NCBI GenBank assembly: GCA_041600415.1
Contig: JBFIKF010000001.1
Location: 472,392-536,391 of the forward strand
Length of the DNA: 64,000 bases
Reading direction: 5' to 3'
Source of the DNA: JBFJKD01 sp041600415
Lineage (GTDB): Bacteria > Pseudomonadota > Gammaproteobacteria > Pseudomonadales > Porticoccaceae
Part shown: positions 45,176-53,717 of the stretch, piece after piece
How positions within the stretch are numbered: the stretch's first letter is position 1
Layout: the number at the start of each line of letters is the position of its first letter
Program-made: the position numbers and the translations under genes
Notes under the pieces: model-generated
Databases searched by the model: none
The model's input: the letters and a program-made list of their open reading frames with translations, nothing else
Told to the model about the DNA's origin: nothing

Positions 45176-46513
45176 TCAGCCCCCTGAATTTTTTTGCATA
45201 CAGTCGCGCCAGTAACGATGCTGCGCGATCATGATCCCTTCGTCTTCCAGTTGCGAGCCGCTGGTCAACGGGTTAATGCCGAGGCGTCGCGCCGCGTCAT
45301 TGGGTCCTTGTGACAGATGCTTGATACCGCGCCGCAAATCGTTCCAGCGCGCCACGGTACCCTTGAACCCGTCCTGCGCCGCATTGAACTCGGCAAGATC
45401 GTCGGGGGTGGCCATACCGCTGGCATTAAAGAAATCTTCATACTGCCGAATGCGGTGATTGCGAGCGTCGGGGGTTTCACCCACCGGCGCGATGCAATAG
45501 ATCGTGACCTCCGTTTTATCCACAGCCAGGGGTCGGAACACCCGGATTTGCGAGGACATCTGATCCATCAAAAATACATTGGGGTAGAGCAATGTGTTGC
45601 GCAGATAACCCACCATCCAGTTCGCCTGCTCTTCACCAAACTGCTGTTTATAGCTGTCGAGATTGGGATAGATGGCGCGGTCGCTGGGGTTCGGCCAGGC
45701 CGCGTACAGGGTGACGTGGCCGTGGCCGAAATCAAAAAATCCTGATTCAGCGCGACCGACCCCTCCGACCTCCATGGCCTTAACTGCGTCTTCTTCCGCT
45801 TTTAATTGCTTGCGATGTTCCGTGGTCATGACGTAATTGCCGTGAGTGGCGAATACGTGATAGCCATCGACGCCATTTTCCGCCTGTACTTTCCAGTTGC
45901 CGGCGAAGGTGTAGGTAGAGTATCCGGGGAGTACTTCAAGTCCGTCCGGAGACTGATCCGCCATCATATCGATCATACGGGCGGCGTCACCGAGATGCTC
46001 CTCAAGGCCGGGTACGGTGTCGCTCAGGGCGCCAAAGATAAAGCCCCGGTAAGAGGCCAGGCGCGGCAACGGTGTCAGTCCCATATCTTTTTTGCAAAAA
46101 GAATCCGGGTAGCCGCCCCGTCGCTCGTTCATGACGCCCACGTTGTCGCCGTTGGAATTAAACATCCAGCCGTGGAATGGGCAGGAAAACTCCGTCTTGT
46201 TGCCGCGATCCTCGCGGGTCAGAGTGACCCCGCGGTGGGCGCAGGCGTTAATAAAAGCTTTTATCTCGCCCTCGGCGTTGCGGGTTACCAGCACGGGCTG
46301 GCGCCCAATCCAGGTGGAAAAAAAGTCGTTGGGGTTGGCCACCTGCGATGCGTGAGCCAGGTACACCCAGTTGGCCTCAAAAATGTGTTTTATCTCCAGT
46401 TCAAATAAATCTGGATCGGTAAATATGGAGCGATCCACCCGGCAAACGCCTTCGGTGACTCGGTCGTCCACGTAACAGGACGGGTCCATCAAATTTTTAA
46501 TTGGAATATTCAT
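45176..46513 (-). CDS. Benzoate/anthranilate-type dioxygenase alpha subunit (pair 2)
   Basis: 445 aa. Rieske ligands C91-x-H93 and C111-x2-H114; iron ligands D216, H219 and H224 in AENGVDGYHVFATHGNYV, a pattern typical of BenA/AntA/XylX. Those enzymes make cis-diols of aromatic acids. The CAHRGVTLTREDRGNKTEFSCPFHGW stretch matches the same branch. It is in one operon with pair 3 upstream and catechol dioxygenase downstream, fitting stepwise oxidation to a catechol. Substrate not deducible from sequence. Confidence 0.93.
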   Translation of the reverse strand: MNIPIKNLMDPSCYVDDRVTEGVCRVDRSIFTDPDLFELEIKHIFEANWVYLAHASQVANPNDFFSTWIGRQPVLVTRNAEGEIKAFINACAHRGVTLTREDRGNKTEFSCPFHGWMFNSNGDNVGVMNERRGGYPDSFCKKDMGLTPLPRLASYRGFIFGALSDTVPGLEEHLGDAARMIDMMADQSPDGLEVLPGYSTYTFAGNWKVQAENGVDGYHVFATHGNYVMTTEHRKQLKAEEDAVKAMEVGGVGRAESGFFDFGHGHVTLYAAWPNPSDRAIYPNLDSYKQQFGEEQANWMVGYLRNTLLYPNVFLMDQMSSQIRVFRPLAVDKTEVTIYCIAPVGETPDARNHRIRQYEDFFNASGMATPDDLAEFNAAQDGFKGTVARWNDLRRGIKHLSQGPNDAARRLGINPLTSGSQLEDEGIMIAQHRYWRDCMQKNSGG

Positions 46514-46546
46514 TTGCTGCTCCGTTCACTGAAAACTGCTCGCGAC

Positions 46547-47101
46547 TCACATGAAATAACACAGGTTTTTGTCGAGCACGACGCGCTGGTCGATGGTGAT
46601 ATGGCGGGCCGCCAGGCGCCATTTGCCGTGCACAAGGCGCAATCTATCGCGGCGTCCGCCGTACACCACCACCTGATCCCGTTGGCGCCGGTTGCGATAC
46701 ACCAGAATGTTTGAATAGGCCGTCACCTCCCCGTCCACATCGGACCACTCGGCATCGATATTGGTGATAAAGCGGCGCAGGTGGCTGAGCGGGTCTTCGG
46801 GCCAGGCGATGCCGGTTTCCACCCGCTGAATACGTATATCCAGCATCTGATAGTTGTCGTTAAAAATCGCCGCCCCCGGGGAGCTGCCAATCGGCTTTTG
46901 ATCTTTTTGATAGCGCACTTCCCGCACCGGCAGAAAGTAGTGAATATCTTCGCACACCATTTCGTGCAGCCATTGGCGCAGGCGATTGTCATTGAGCACC
47001 CGCGCCTCGCGCACCAGGAAACGCTCCACGTCAAAATGGGTGGCGGGGTCGACTGGTTGCCCGGCGAGGGTGGTGGCATTCGCCGCCGCAGTGGTATTCA
47101 T
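46547..47101 (-). CDS. Ring-hydroxylating dioxygenase beta subunit (pair 3)
   Basis: 184 aa; the start shares one base with its alpha partner's stop (TGATG), so the two are translationally coupled. DVERFLVREARVLNDNRLRQWLHEM and YFLPVREVRYQK plus HLRRFITNIDAEWSDVDGEV are typical of biphenyl/naphthalene-class small subunits. The gene upstream is alpha 3, and alpha 2 follows after 33 bases. Confidence 0.9.
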   Translation of the reverse strand: MNTTAAANATTLAGQPVDPATHFDVERFLVREARVLNDNRLRQWLHEMVCEDIHYFLPVREVRYQKDQKPIGSSPGAAIFNDNYQMLDIRIQRVETGIAWPEDPLSHLRRFITNIDAEWSDVDGEVTAYSNILVYRNRRQRDQVVVYGGRRDRLRLVHGKWRLAARHITIDQRVVLDKNLCYFM

Positions 47102-48414
47102 CAGGCCGCCTCCTGTGCGCGCCGAGCGAGTGTCGCCCAGCTGTCGCCGCTCATCAGCTCTGCCCAGCGGCGATAAAACCCGCGGGTCGAGGACTCACAC
47201 ATCCAGCCGTCGCTCACCATGCCGGGCAGGCCAGGTTCCCTGCGCTCCCTGCCCTTGCCCATGCCAAGGTAGACGGTACCCTGTCGGGTAACCAGTCCGC
47301 GATTGACCTGACTGCACTGCTCCATGTTCTCGCCGTCGTCGCTTTCCAGAATACCGGCGGTGCCGAAGGTCAGCATGTTGTCCATGACGATCATCTGTTT
47401 CAGCTCGTCGGGCATTTCCTTTTCCACCAGCGTCCAGGTCCAGACCTCGATATTGTTGGGTCCACGGGGTTGCCATACCTTGAACGTATTGGTGCCGTAC
47501 AGAAACGAGCAGTTGGGAAAAATACTGGCGTTCCAGTGGCCGCGATAGAATTTCTCCTGCCACTCGCCCTTATGTTCGCGCACATGGGGCGCGCGTTGAT
47601 CCAGCCACGCCTGGTAAGCAGCGCCGACGGGGCCGGGGTGCAGTGCTGCGGCGGCATTCCAGATCACCCCGAAGCCGTGTCCCTCGGGCACCGTGATCTG
47701 CAGTCCGGAATCCATGTCGAAAAATCCCAAGCCACCGACACTGGCCAACGGCCCGCCTGCCACCTTGAGGGCAGCGGCGTGCGCCCAGCCCACGTGATAG
47801 CCGTCGCCGATAAAATTTTCCGTGGGATTTTTCCAGTTGCAATCGAGGATCGATTTCATCGGCGGACCCAGTAGTTCGACGCCGCCCGGCACGTCCAGAA
47901 ACGAGTCCATGTACCACCCCATGCCGCCCAAATAGTCTGTCAGGCTGGGTGCGTCCGCATCAAAGGTGCCGAATACCAACCCTTTGTAACTCTCCACCCT
48001 GGCTACCTGTTTCAGTCCCAATTTGGAGCGGTCGATGTCTCCGTAGTAGACCGTGTCTTCCAGGGGCACTTCTTTCAGCGCGCCGTCCATGCCAAAGACC
48101 CAGCCGTGATACGGGCACGAAAAGGCTTTGCTATTGCCCCCGTCGGAAAAACAGACGGCGTTGCCGCGGTGGGTGCAGGAATTGATAAACGCCTTGATGC
48201 TTCCATCCGCCTGCCGCGCCACGATCACATTGTCTTCGCCCATCAGAACCGATTGATAATCATTGGCCTTGGGAATCAGGGATTCGTGGGTCAGGAACAA
48301 CCAGCAGCGGGCAAAGATGGTTTCCAGTTCCCGTTGGTAAATATCCTCACTCCAGAAAATGGAGCGATCCTGGATGGCGCCCTGGTCCTGAACTAGCTCG
48401 TGCAGTGGCTTCAT
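47101..48414 (-). CDS. Naphthalene/biphenyl-class dioxygenase alpha subunit (pair 3)
   Basis: 437 aa. Rieske ligands C80-x-H82 and C100-x2-H103 with 17 residues between the motifs; iron ligands D204, H207 and H212 in ENFIGDGYHVGWAHAAAL, the motif of NahAc/BphA-like enzymes that attack neutral aromatics to form cis-dihydrodiols. AAAGGG lies ahead of the ATG. First gene of the seven-member minus-strand operon to the globin. Its control region (48415-48603) has repeated TTACGG elements. Confidence 0.94.
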   Translation of the reverse strand: MKPLHELVQDQGAIQDRSIFWSEDIYQRELETIFARCWLFLTHESLIPKANDYQSVLMGEDNVIVARQADGSIKAFINSCTHRGNAVCFSDGGNSKAFSCPYHGWVFGMDGALKEVPLEDTVYYGDIDRSKLGLKQVARVESYKGLVFGTFDADAPSLTDYLGGMGWYMDSFLDVPGGVELLGPPMKSILDCNWKNPTENFIGDGYHVGWAHAAALKVAGGPLASVGGLGFFDMDSGLQITVPEGHGFGVIWNAAAALHPGPVGAAYQAWLDQRAPHVREHKGEWQEKFYRGHWNASIFPNCSFLYGTNTFKVWQPRGPNNIEVWTWTLVEKEMPDELKQMIVMDNMLTFGTAGILESDDGENMEQCSQVNRGLVTRQGTVYLGMGKGRERREPGLPGMVSDGWMCESSTRGFYRRWAELMSGDSWATLARRAQEAA

Positions 48415-48423
48415 TGACTACCC

Positions 48424-48540
48424 TTTACGGTCGCTGTTACGGCGAATTGATAAAACTATCACCAACGCGATCTTAATGGGAGTTACGGTCAGCGGAATTG
48501 ACTTTGATCAAGTTCTCGGTGAAATTTGCCGTGTTACGGG
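48424..48540. promoter_or_regulatory. Control region with four TTACGG repeats
   Basis: Between the divergent operons, TTACGG occurs four times on the plus strand at 48425, 48437, 48483 and 48535, three of them as GTTACGG. A 17-base box at 48517-48533 is shared with the 50.3-kb control region. No clear sigma-70 element was found, consistent with activator control. Confidence 0.5.
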
Positions 48541-48603
48541 GGACGCGGTCGGACATGGCGGGTTCCCGCCCGCGCGCTCATTTGGACAGGGGGGTAGTGC
48601 TAA

Positions 48604-49299
48604 ATGCTGGTATTGATTGGCGCAAGCGTCTTTTTTCTGGGTATACACTTTGTGATTGCGGGCACCCATCTGCGGGACGGCCTGGTGGCACGGCTGGGGG
48701 AAAAAGGGTTCCGCCAGCTTTTTTCTGCTATGGCGGTGGTCGGCTTTGTGGTGATGGTGCTGGGTTATACGCAAGCGCAGAGGGTCGTTCTCTGGGGCCC
48801 CCAAATACTGCCTCTAGCGGTGTTCTTCGTCGGCAACCTGGTTGCCGTGTTATTGCTGGTCATCGGCGCGCTCACTCCCAGTCCCAATTCGATTTTGACA
48901 GAAAGGGCCTTTCGGGAGGGCAGGGTGGAAGTCAGGGGCATCCTGCGTATCACCCGCCACCCCGCCATGCTCGGCCTGGGGTTGTGGGCGCTGATGCACC
49001 TGTTGGCCAATGGCGACAGTGCTGCGATTGTTTTTTTCGGCGCACTCGCCACGCTGGCACTGCTTGGGCCGCTATCCATGGATCGCAAGAAATTGCGACT
49101 GGACGGGGAGCGTTACAGGCGGATTCTCGAGCGGACCTCCTATCTGCCGTTTGCGGCCTGGTGGGGGCGCAACCATTCGCCGGGGAGTCTGCGTGAGGTC
49201 TGGGCCGAAATCGGCTGGCTACAACCCGCGCTGGCAATTCTGGTGTTTGCCGCCCTGGTGGTCGTGCATCCGTGGCTGGCGGGCGTCTCCATCCTCTAA
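48604..49299 (+). CDS. NnrU family membrane protein
   Basis: 231 aa, several membrane helices. Matches the NnrU family (FFLGIHFVIAGTHLRDGLVARLGEKGFRQLF, VRGILRITRHPAMLGLGLWALMHLLANGD), whose namesake affects nitrite/NO reductase activity; the motif RHPxxxG resembles isoprenylcysteine methyltransferase-like membrane proteins. It is divergent from the oxygenase operon and close to the truncated globin, so a link to NO or oxygen handling is possible (inference). A weak GGGGGG ribosome binding site precedes the ATG. Confidence 0.87.
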   Translation: MLVLIGASVFFLGIHFVIAGTHLRDGLVARLGEKGFRQLFSAMAVVGFVVMVLGYTQAQRVVLWGPQILPLAVFFVGNLVAVLLLVIGALTPSPNSILTERAFREGRVEVRGILRITRHPAMLGLGLWALMHLLANGDSAAIVFFGALATLALLGPLSMDRKKLRLDGERYRRILERTSYLPFAAWWGRNHSPGSLREVWAEIGWLQPALAILVFAALVVVHPWLAGVSIL

Positions 49300-49324
49300 C
49301 AGCGCGCTGCGGTTATCGGATCAA

Positions 49325-50230
49325 CTATGGTTGCGGGTGGTGATGTCCCCAGTCACTTAATTGCGAATAACTTTTAACTTCCCAGTTGTGGTCGTCGATA
49401 ATGATGCCGCCCCAACCCACCTCCAGGCCGAATCCGCCGGGGGTCTGTACATAAAAAGAGAACATTTGATCGTTGGGGTGGTGGCCAAGTTCCTGCATGA
49501 ATGGCACGCCCGCGTCTTTGCAGCGCTGAAAGGCTAATCCGACGTCGTTCATGTCGGCAACCTCGACCATGAAATGATGTAGTTTTTTGGGAAATGGGAT
49601 GACGGCAAACGCGGCCGAGTGGTGGCGGCCGGTCCTGGCGTGCATGAATGTGGCGTCCAGTACCGGGCCACCCGGTGCAACTTCGCCGCGGATATAATCG
49701 CTCAGTCTTAGGCACAGTATCTCGCGGTAAAACCGCCTGGTGGCATCCGCATCCTGGCCGATGGCAACGTAATGGCCGGCGCCGAGGCGGTCGGCGACAA
49801 ATTTTCCCTGTAGTACGGAAGAGCGAAACGCGTTGCTGAGGGGTACCGTAGTCGGCCCAAAATACAGTTCGTGAGTGACCTGGTTCGGATCGGTGCAACA
49901 ATAGAGCTTTTCCACCTGGCGTTGTTGCGTCAGCGCGCGGTCGGCCAGTTGCACCGGTACACCTTGTGCATGGATGTGCGCCACCAGTGCCTCGAGGGTT
50001 TCCTCGGAGTCCAGTTCCCAGCCCACTGCGGCCAGGTCGTCGTTGTCACTTTTTTCGATCACCACCCGTTGAGTTTGATTATCGAGTCTTAACGCTAACG
50101 TGTTTTTATCGGTGTTGCTGGCGGGCTGCATACCAATCAGGTCGACCGCAAAGGTTTTCCATGCGTCGAGGTTGCTGGCACTAAAAACGAAATAGCCCAG
50201 GGCGGATGGCGTGAGATGGCGCGTGTCCAT
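49325..50230 (-). CDS. Extradiol ring-cleavage dioxygenase (BphC type)
   Basis: 301 aa from ATG 50230 with GAGGAG upstream. Two-domain vicinal-oxygen-chelate enzyme; iron ligands H153 (GAGHYVAIG), H219 (KLHHFMVEV) and E270 (GFGLEVGWGG), the pattern of 2,3-dihydroxybiphenyl 1,2-dioxygenases. It is distinct from the XylE-type protein at 43.7-44.6 kb, so two ring-cleavage enzymes with different preferred catechols are present. It is divergent from oxygenase pair 4, with which it shares the control region at 50231-50488. Confidence 0.9.
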   Translation of the reverse strand: MDTRHLTPSALGYFVFSASNLDAWKTFAVDLIGMQPASNTDKNTLALRLDNQTQRVVIEKSDNDDLAAVGWELDSEETLEALVAHIHAQGVPVQLADRALTQQRQVEKLYCCTDPNQVTHELYFGPTTVPLSNAFRSSVLQGKFVADRLGAGHYVAIGQDADATRRFYREILCLRLSDYIRGEVAPGGPVLDATFMHARTGRHHSAAFAVIPFPKKLHHFMVEVADMNDVGLAFQRCKDAGVPFMQELGHHPNDQMFSFYVQTPGGFGLEVGWGGIIIDDHNWEVKSYSQLSDWGHHHPQP

Positions 50231-50409
50231 TAGTTGACTCCTCAGGTGCCGCAAGTGAGTATCACAGAGCGTTGACGGCTACAGCCAGGTAGCGTTGCCA
50301 GTTGTCCATAACACCCGTTACGTTCCCATGTGTGGATTATAACGGTGAAATTTCCTGTGCCAGAGGCGGGTCGGGCGCGTCACCCGGCTGTTATTGGGTT
50401 ATTCCTGCG

Positions 50410-50438
50410 TTGCATTTTTACCCTGACGGCAGTATAAA
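50410..50438 (+). promoter_or_regulatory. Sigma-70 promoter of oxygenase pair 4
   Basis: TTGCAT (-35), 17-base spacer, TATAAA (-10), the best promoter pair seen in the window, leaving about 45 bases of leader before the ATG at 50489. A 17-base box shared with the other control region lies at 50343-50359, about 50 bases upstream of the -35. Confidence 0.65.
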
Positions 50439-50488
50439 TACCCATAGTGATAAGAATGTTAATTTAAAGTGGTGCGGTGGAGAAAGCA

Positions 50489-51673
50489 ATGACTGAGTTG
50501 TCCAATTTCGGGATCCTGTGGCCGAAAAATATAAACGAAGTACCCAAGGAAGTGTTTGTCCGCAAAGACCTGTTTGAGGTCGAGCAGGAGCGAATCTTCC
50601 GCGGTCCCGAGTGGCATCCCGTCGCACATGTGGGTGAGTTACCTAATCCGGGGGACTTCAAAACATACCCCCTGGGCACAGTGCCGCTGTTAATTACCCA
50701 TGGTCAGGATGGCGAGTATCGCGTCTTCTACAATGCCTGCTCCCACCGCTCCAACCAGCTGGAAACGGCGGCCTTTGGCAACAAAACCGAATTTGAGTGT
50801 CCCTATCACCGCTGGTTGTTTAATCCCAGGGGCGAGTTGATCGGGTGTCCGAACAGCAAAGATTTTTCCCCGGGCTTTAAGCGCGAAGACTACCCCCTTG
50901 CGCAGCCGCGTATGGAAATATTCTGCGGCCTTATTTTCGTGACCATGCGCGCGGAGACGCCGCCGCTGGACGAATGGCTGGGCGACGTTAAGTCGACCTT
51001 CCGGCAGGCGATGGGGGGCGACGGTCGCCTGAAATTACTGGGTTATCAAAAGGTCAGCTATAAAACCAACTGGAAGGGTTACAACGACAATGACGGTTAC
51101 CATGCGCCGCTGCTGCATACCGCCTTTACCCTGCTCAACTGGCAGGGTGGCCAGGGCCGGCAATATTCAGACCAGGTCAGGGGGCATCTTGGGTTCGAGG
51201 CGGATCTGTCGCCGGTGCCCAAGTCCGACATGATCCAGGACCACAGCCTGGTGGAATACAAGGGCGACCCCGCCAATATGGGTTCGCGGCTGATTCAGCT
51301 GTTCCCCACTATGGTGATCACCCGGCATCTCAATATTTTCAATATTCGTTTTGCCATTGCCCGCGGCCCCGAAGATACCGAAGTACACTACGCCTACTTT
51401 TGCCACGAGGACGATGATGAGAACATGGTCAAGCACCGTATTCGTCAATCCTCCAATTTGCTCGGACCGTGCGGCATGATCAGTATGGAAGATGCCTCGA
51501 TTTTTCACCGCATTCATATCGGCAGTGGTACCCCCGGCAATGCGATTTTTCAGAAGGGCGTCAAATCCTTCGATGCGCTGCCGGACGATATCAAGCAAAA
51601 TGATGAAACCGGCAATCTGGCCCGCTGGGAGTATTACCGTAAAGTAATGGGCTTTGAGAGGGCGCAGTCATGA
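50489..51673 (+). CDS. Ring-hydroxylating dioxygenase alpha subunit (pair 4)
   Basis: 394 aa from ATG 50489 (GGAG, six-base spacing). Rieske ligands C84-x-H86 and C104-x2-H107 with 17 residues between; iron ligands D202, H205 and H210 in DNDGYHAPLLH. The CSHRSNQL motif has Ser where most relatives have Gly. Like pair 1, it resembles the salicylate/anthranilate-type three-component hydroxylases. It overlaps the beta gene by four bases (ATGA) and is controlled by the promoter at 50410-50438. Confidence 0.92.
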   Translation: MTELSNFGILWPKNINEVPKEVFVRKDLFEVEQERIFRGPEWHPVAHVGELPNPGDFKTYPLGTVPLLITHGQDGEYRVFYNACSHRSNQLETAAFGNKTEFECPYHRWLFNPRGELIGCPNSKDFSPGFKREDYPLAQPRMEIFCGLIFVTMRAETPPLDEWLGDVKSTFRQAMGGDGRLKLLGYQKVSYKTNWKGYNDNDGYHAPLLHTAFTLLNWQGGQGRQYSDQVRGHLGFEADLSPVPKSDMIQDHSLVEYKGDPANMGSRLIQLFPTMVITRHLNIFNIRFAIARGPEDTEVHYAYFCHEDDDENMVKHRIRQSSNLLGPCGMISMEDASIFHRIHIGSGTPGNAIFQKGVKSFDALPDDIKQNDETGNLARWEYYRKVMGFERAQS

Positions 51674-52161
51674 GCGGGGTGTCGATAGAGGTGATTGCCC
51701 AGATTGACGCGCTCCAGGCTGATTATATTCATGCGCTGGACCACAGAGACTTTCAGGGCTGGGTGGATACGTTTGACACCGCGCCGGATACCGCTTATTT
51801 CTGTATCGCTGCGGAGAATGCCGATAACAACCTGCCTATCGCGCTGATGTACGACGACACTCGCCAACGCATTGAAGACCGCATAACGTTTATTGAAAAA
51901 ATCTGGTCCGGGACTTACCAGGACTACCGCACTCGCCATTTTATTCAGCGCACCCGTTGCAAAAAAATGGGCGATAACCACTACGCGGTGGAAACCAATT
52001 TTTCCATTATCTATACCCCCGAATCCGGCCGTTCCGATGTACAGGTGGCCGGGGTGTACCAGGACGAAGTGGTGATTAACGGCAGCGGTGCGAGATTTAA
52101 GAGTAAAAAGGCCGTTTACGATACCACCGTACTGCCCCGTTATATCGTTTATCCATTCTGA
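51670..52161 (+). CDS. Ring-hydroxylating dioxygenase beta subunit (pair 4)
   Basis: 163 aa, ATG overlapping the alpha stop. SnoaL-like fold: IDALQADYIHALDHRDFQGWVDTFD, LPIALMYDDTRQRIEDRITFIEKIW, and RHFIQRTRCKKM. It is the small subunit for the alpha just upstream. A 52196-52224 hairpin lies after the stop. Confidence 0.9.
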   Translation: MSGVSIEVIAQIDALQADYIHALDHRDFQGWVDTFDTAPDTAYFCIAAENADNNLPIALMYDDTRQRIEDRITFIEKIWSGTYQDYRTRHFIQRTRCKKMGDNHYAVETNFSIIYTPESGRSDVQVAGVYQDEVVINGSGARFKSKKAVYDTTVLPRYIVYPF

Positions 52162-52195
52162 GGCTCGATATTTTCTAAGCGCCGCAGCGGTGCTG

Positions 52196-52224
52196 ACCGG
52201 CGCGGCGGCTTGCGTGGCGCCGGT
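52196..52224. other. Hairpin between oxygenase pair 4 and rimO
   Basis: 8-bp stem ACCGGCGC / GCGCCGGT with a 13-base loop, 35 bases after the beta stop. No T-run follows, so termination here is uncertain. Confidence 0.35.
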
Positions 52225-52344
52225 TAGACCCGCTTGATGCCAGTGATCTGCTAGAATGACGGCCTATGACGTCTGGGTACCTGTCTTTAACTACACCCAA
52301 TCACAGACGGTTTATCATCCGCACCGTAACCGGCCATAGTAACC

Positions 52345-53661
52345 ATGACCAATCCAAAAGTGGGTTTTATCAGCCTGGGCTGTCCCAAGGCGCTGGTGGA
52401 CTCCGAACGTATTCTTACCCAGCTTAAAATTGAAGGCTACGACGTGGTGCCCACCTACCAGGACGCGGACCTGGTGGTGGTCAATACCTGCGGTTTTCTC
52501 GACAGCGCCAAGCAGGAATCTCTGGAAGCCATTGGCGAGGCCATTGCCGAAAACGGGCGGGTGATCGTCACCGGTTGTATGGGTAAGGACGAAAGCGCAA
52601 TTCGCGCGATTCACCCGCAAGTGCTCGCCGTCAGCGGGCCGCAGCAGTATGCGGCGGTGGTGGATGCGGTGCACGCCTGGGCGCCGCCCAATCTCAAGCA
52701 TGATCCCTTTGTCGACCTGGTGCCGCCGCAGGGGGTCAAGCTGACGCCGCGGCATTATTCCTATTTGAAAATTTCGGAAGGGTGCAACCACGGTTGCACC
52801 TTTTGCATTATTCCCGATCTGCGCGGCAAGCTGGTGAGCCGCCCGGTGGGGGATGTGCTCGACGAGGCTGAGCGTCTGGTCAAAGCGGGCACGCGGGAGC
52901 TGCTGGTTATCTCCCAGGACACCAGCGCCTATGGCGTGGATATTAAATACCGCACCGGTTTCTGGCAGGGCAAGCCGGTCAGATCCCGTATGCTGGAATT
53001 GTGTCAGGCCCTTGGCGCTATGGGGGTGTGGGTGCGTTTGCACTATGTGTACCCTTACCCCCACGTGGACGACATCATTCCGCTCATGGCCGACGGTAAA
53101 ATTCTGCCGTATCTCGACATACCGTTTCAGCACGCCAGTGCCTCCGTATTAAAATCCATGAAGCGCCCGGCCCACCAGGAAAAAACCCTGGAGCGCATTG
53201 CCCGCTGGCGGGAGATTTGTCCCGAGATAAGCCTGCGCAGCACGTTTATCGCCGGTTTTCCCGGTGAGACTGAAGAAGATTTTCAGCACCTGTTGAACTG
53301 GCTTGCGGAGGCGCAACTGGATCGGGTCGGGTGTTTTAAATACGAGGCGGTGGCTGGCGCCCGCGCCAATGCCCTGCCGGGAGCTGTACCGGAAGAGGTA
53401 AAGCAGGAGCGCTGGGAGCGATTAATGGCGGCCCAACAGACAATCAGCGCTACGCGCCTTGCAAAAAAAGTGGGGAGTACGCTGGAGGTACTGATCGACG
53501 AAATAGATGGCGACGGGGCAATCGGGCGCAGTTGGGCGGATGCGCCCGATATCGACGGCAATGTCTTTTTAAATGATGGAGCTGGACTTAACGTTGGGGA
53601 CAGGGTCCAGGTGAAAATCGAACAGGCCGATGAGTACGATCTGTGGGGGACCGCGGTTTAG
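52345..53661 (+). CDS. rimO: Ribosomal protein S12 methylthiotransferase
   Basis: 438-aa radical SAM enzyme that methylthiolates Asp of protein uS12. UPF0004 domain cysteines in LGCPKALVDSE, VVNTCGFLDSAKQE and VTGCMGKDE, the radical SAM CNHGCTFC, and a C-terminal TRAM domain. This housekeeping gene sits inside the catabolic region and is not obviously related to it, which suggests the island was assembled around it or inserted beside it. Confidence 0.95.
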   Translation: MTNPKVGFISLGCPKALVDSERILTQLKIEGYDVVPTYQDADLVVVNTCGFLDSAKQESLEAIGEAIAENGRVIVTGCMGKDESAIRAIHPQVLAVSGPQQYAAVVDAVHAWAPPNLKHDPFVDLVPPQGVKLTPRHYSYLKISEGCNHGCTFCIIPDLRGKLVSRPVGDVLDEAERLVKAGTRELLVISQDTSAYGVDIKYRTGFWQGKPVRSRMLELCQALGAMGVWVRLHYVYPYPHVDDIIPLMADGKILPYLDIPFQHASASVLKSMKRPAHQEKTLERIARWREICPEISLRSTFIAGFPGETEEDFQHLLNWLAEAQLDRVGCFKYEAVAGARANALPGAVPEEVKQERWERLMAAQQTISATRLAKKVGSTLEVLIDEIDGDGAIGRSWADAPDIDGNVFLNDGAGLNVGDRVQVKIEQADEYDLWGTAV

Positions 53662-53717
53662 TTAACTCTCGCCAGGCATGGCGGGTGAATAATTTTACGA
53701 TAATAGTGGAGAAGGGC

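Noticed and set aside
50302..50496. 64-aa frame in the control region of oxygenase pair 4
   Set aside because: It overlaps the sigma-70 promoter and start region and has no ribosome binding site or protein-like pattern.
52315..53133. 272-aa minus-strand frame opposite rimO
   Set aside because: Antisense of a clear radical SAM enzyme; composition is shadow-like.
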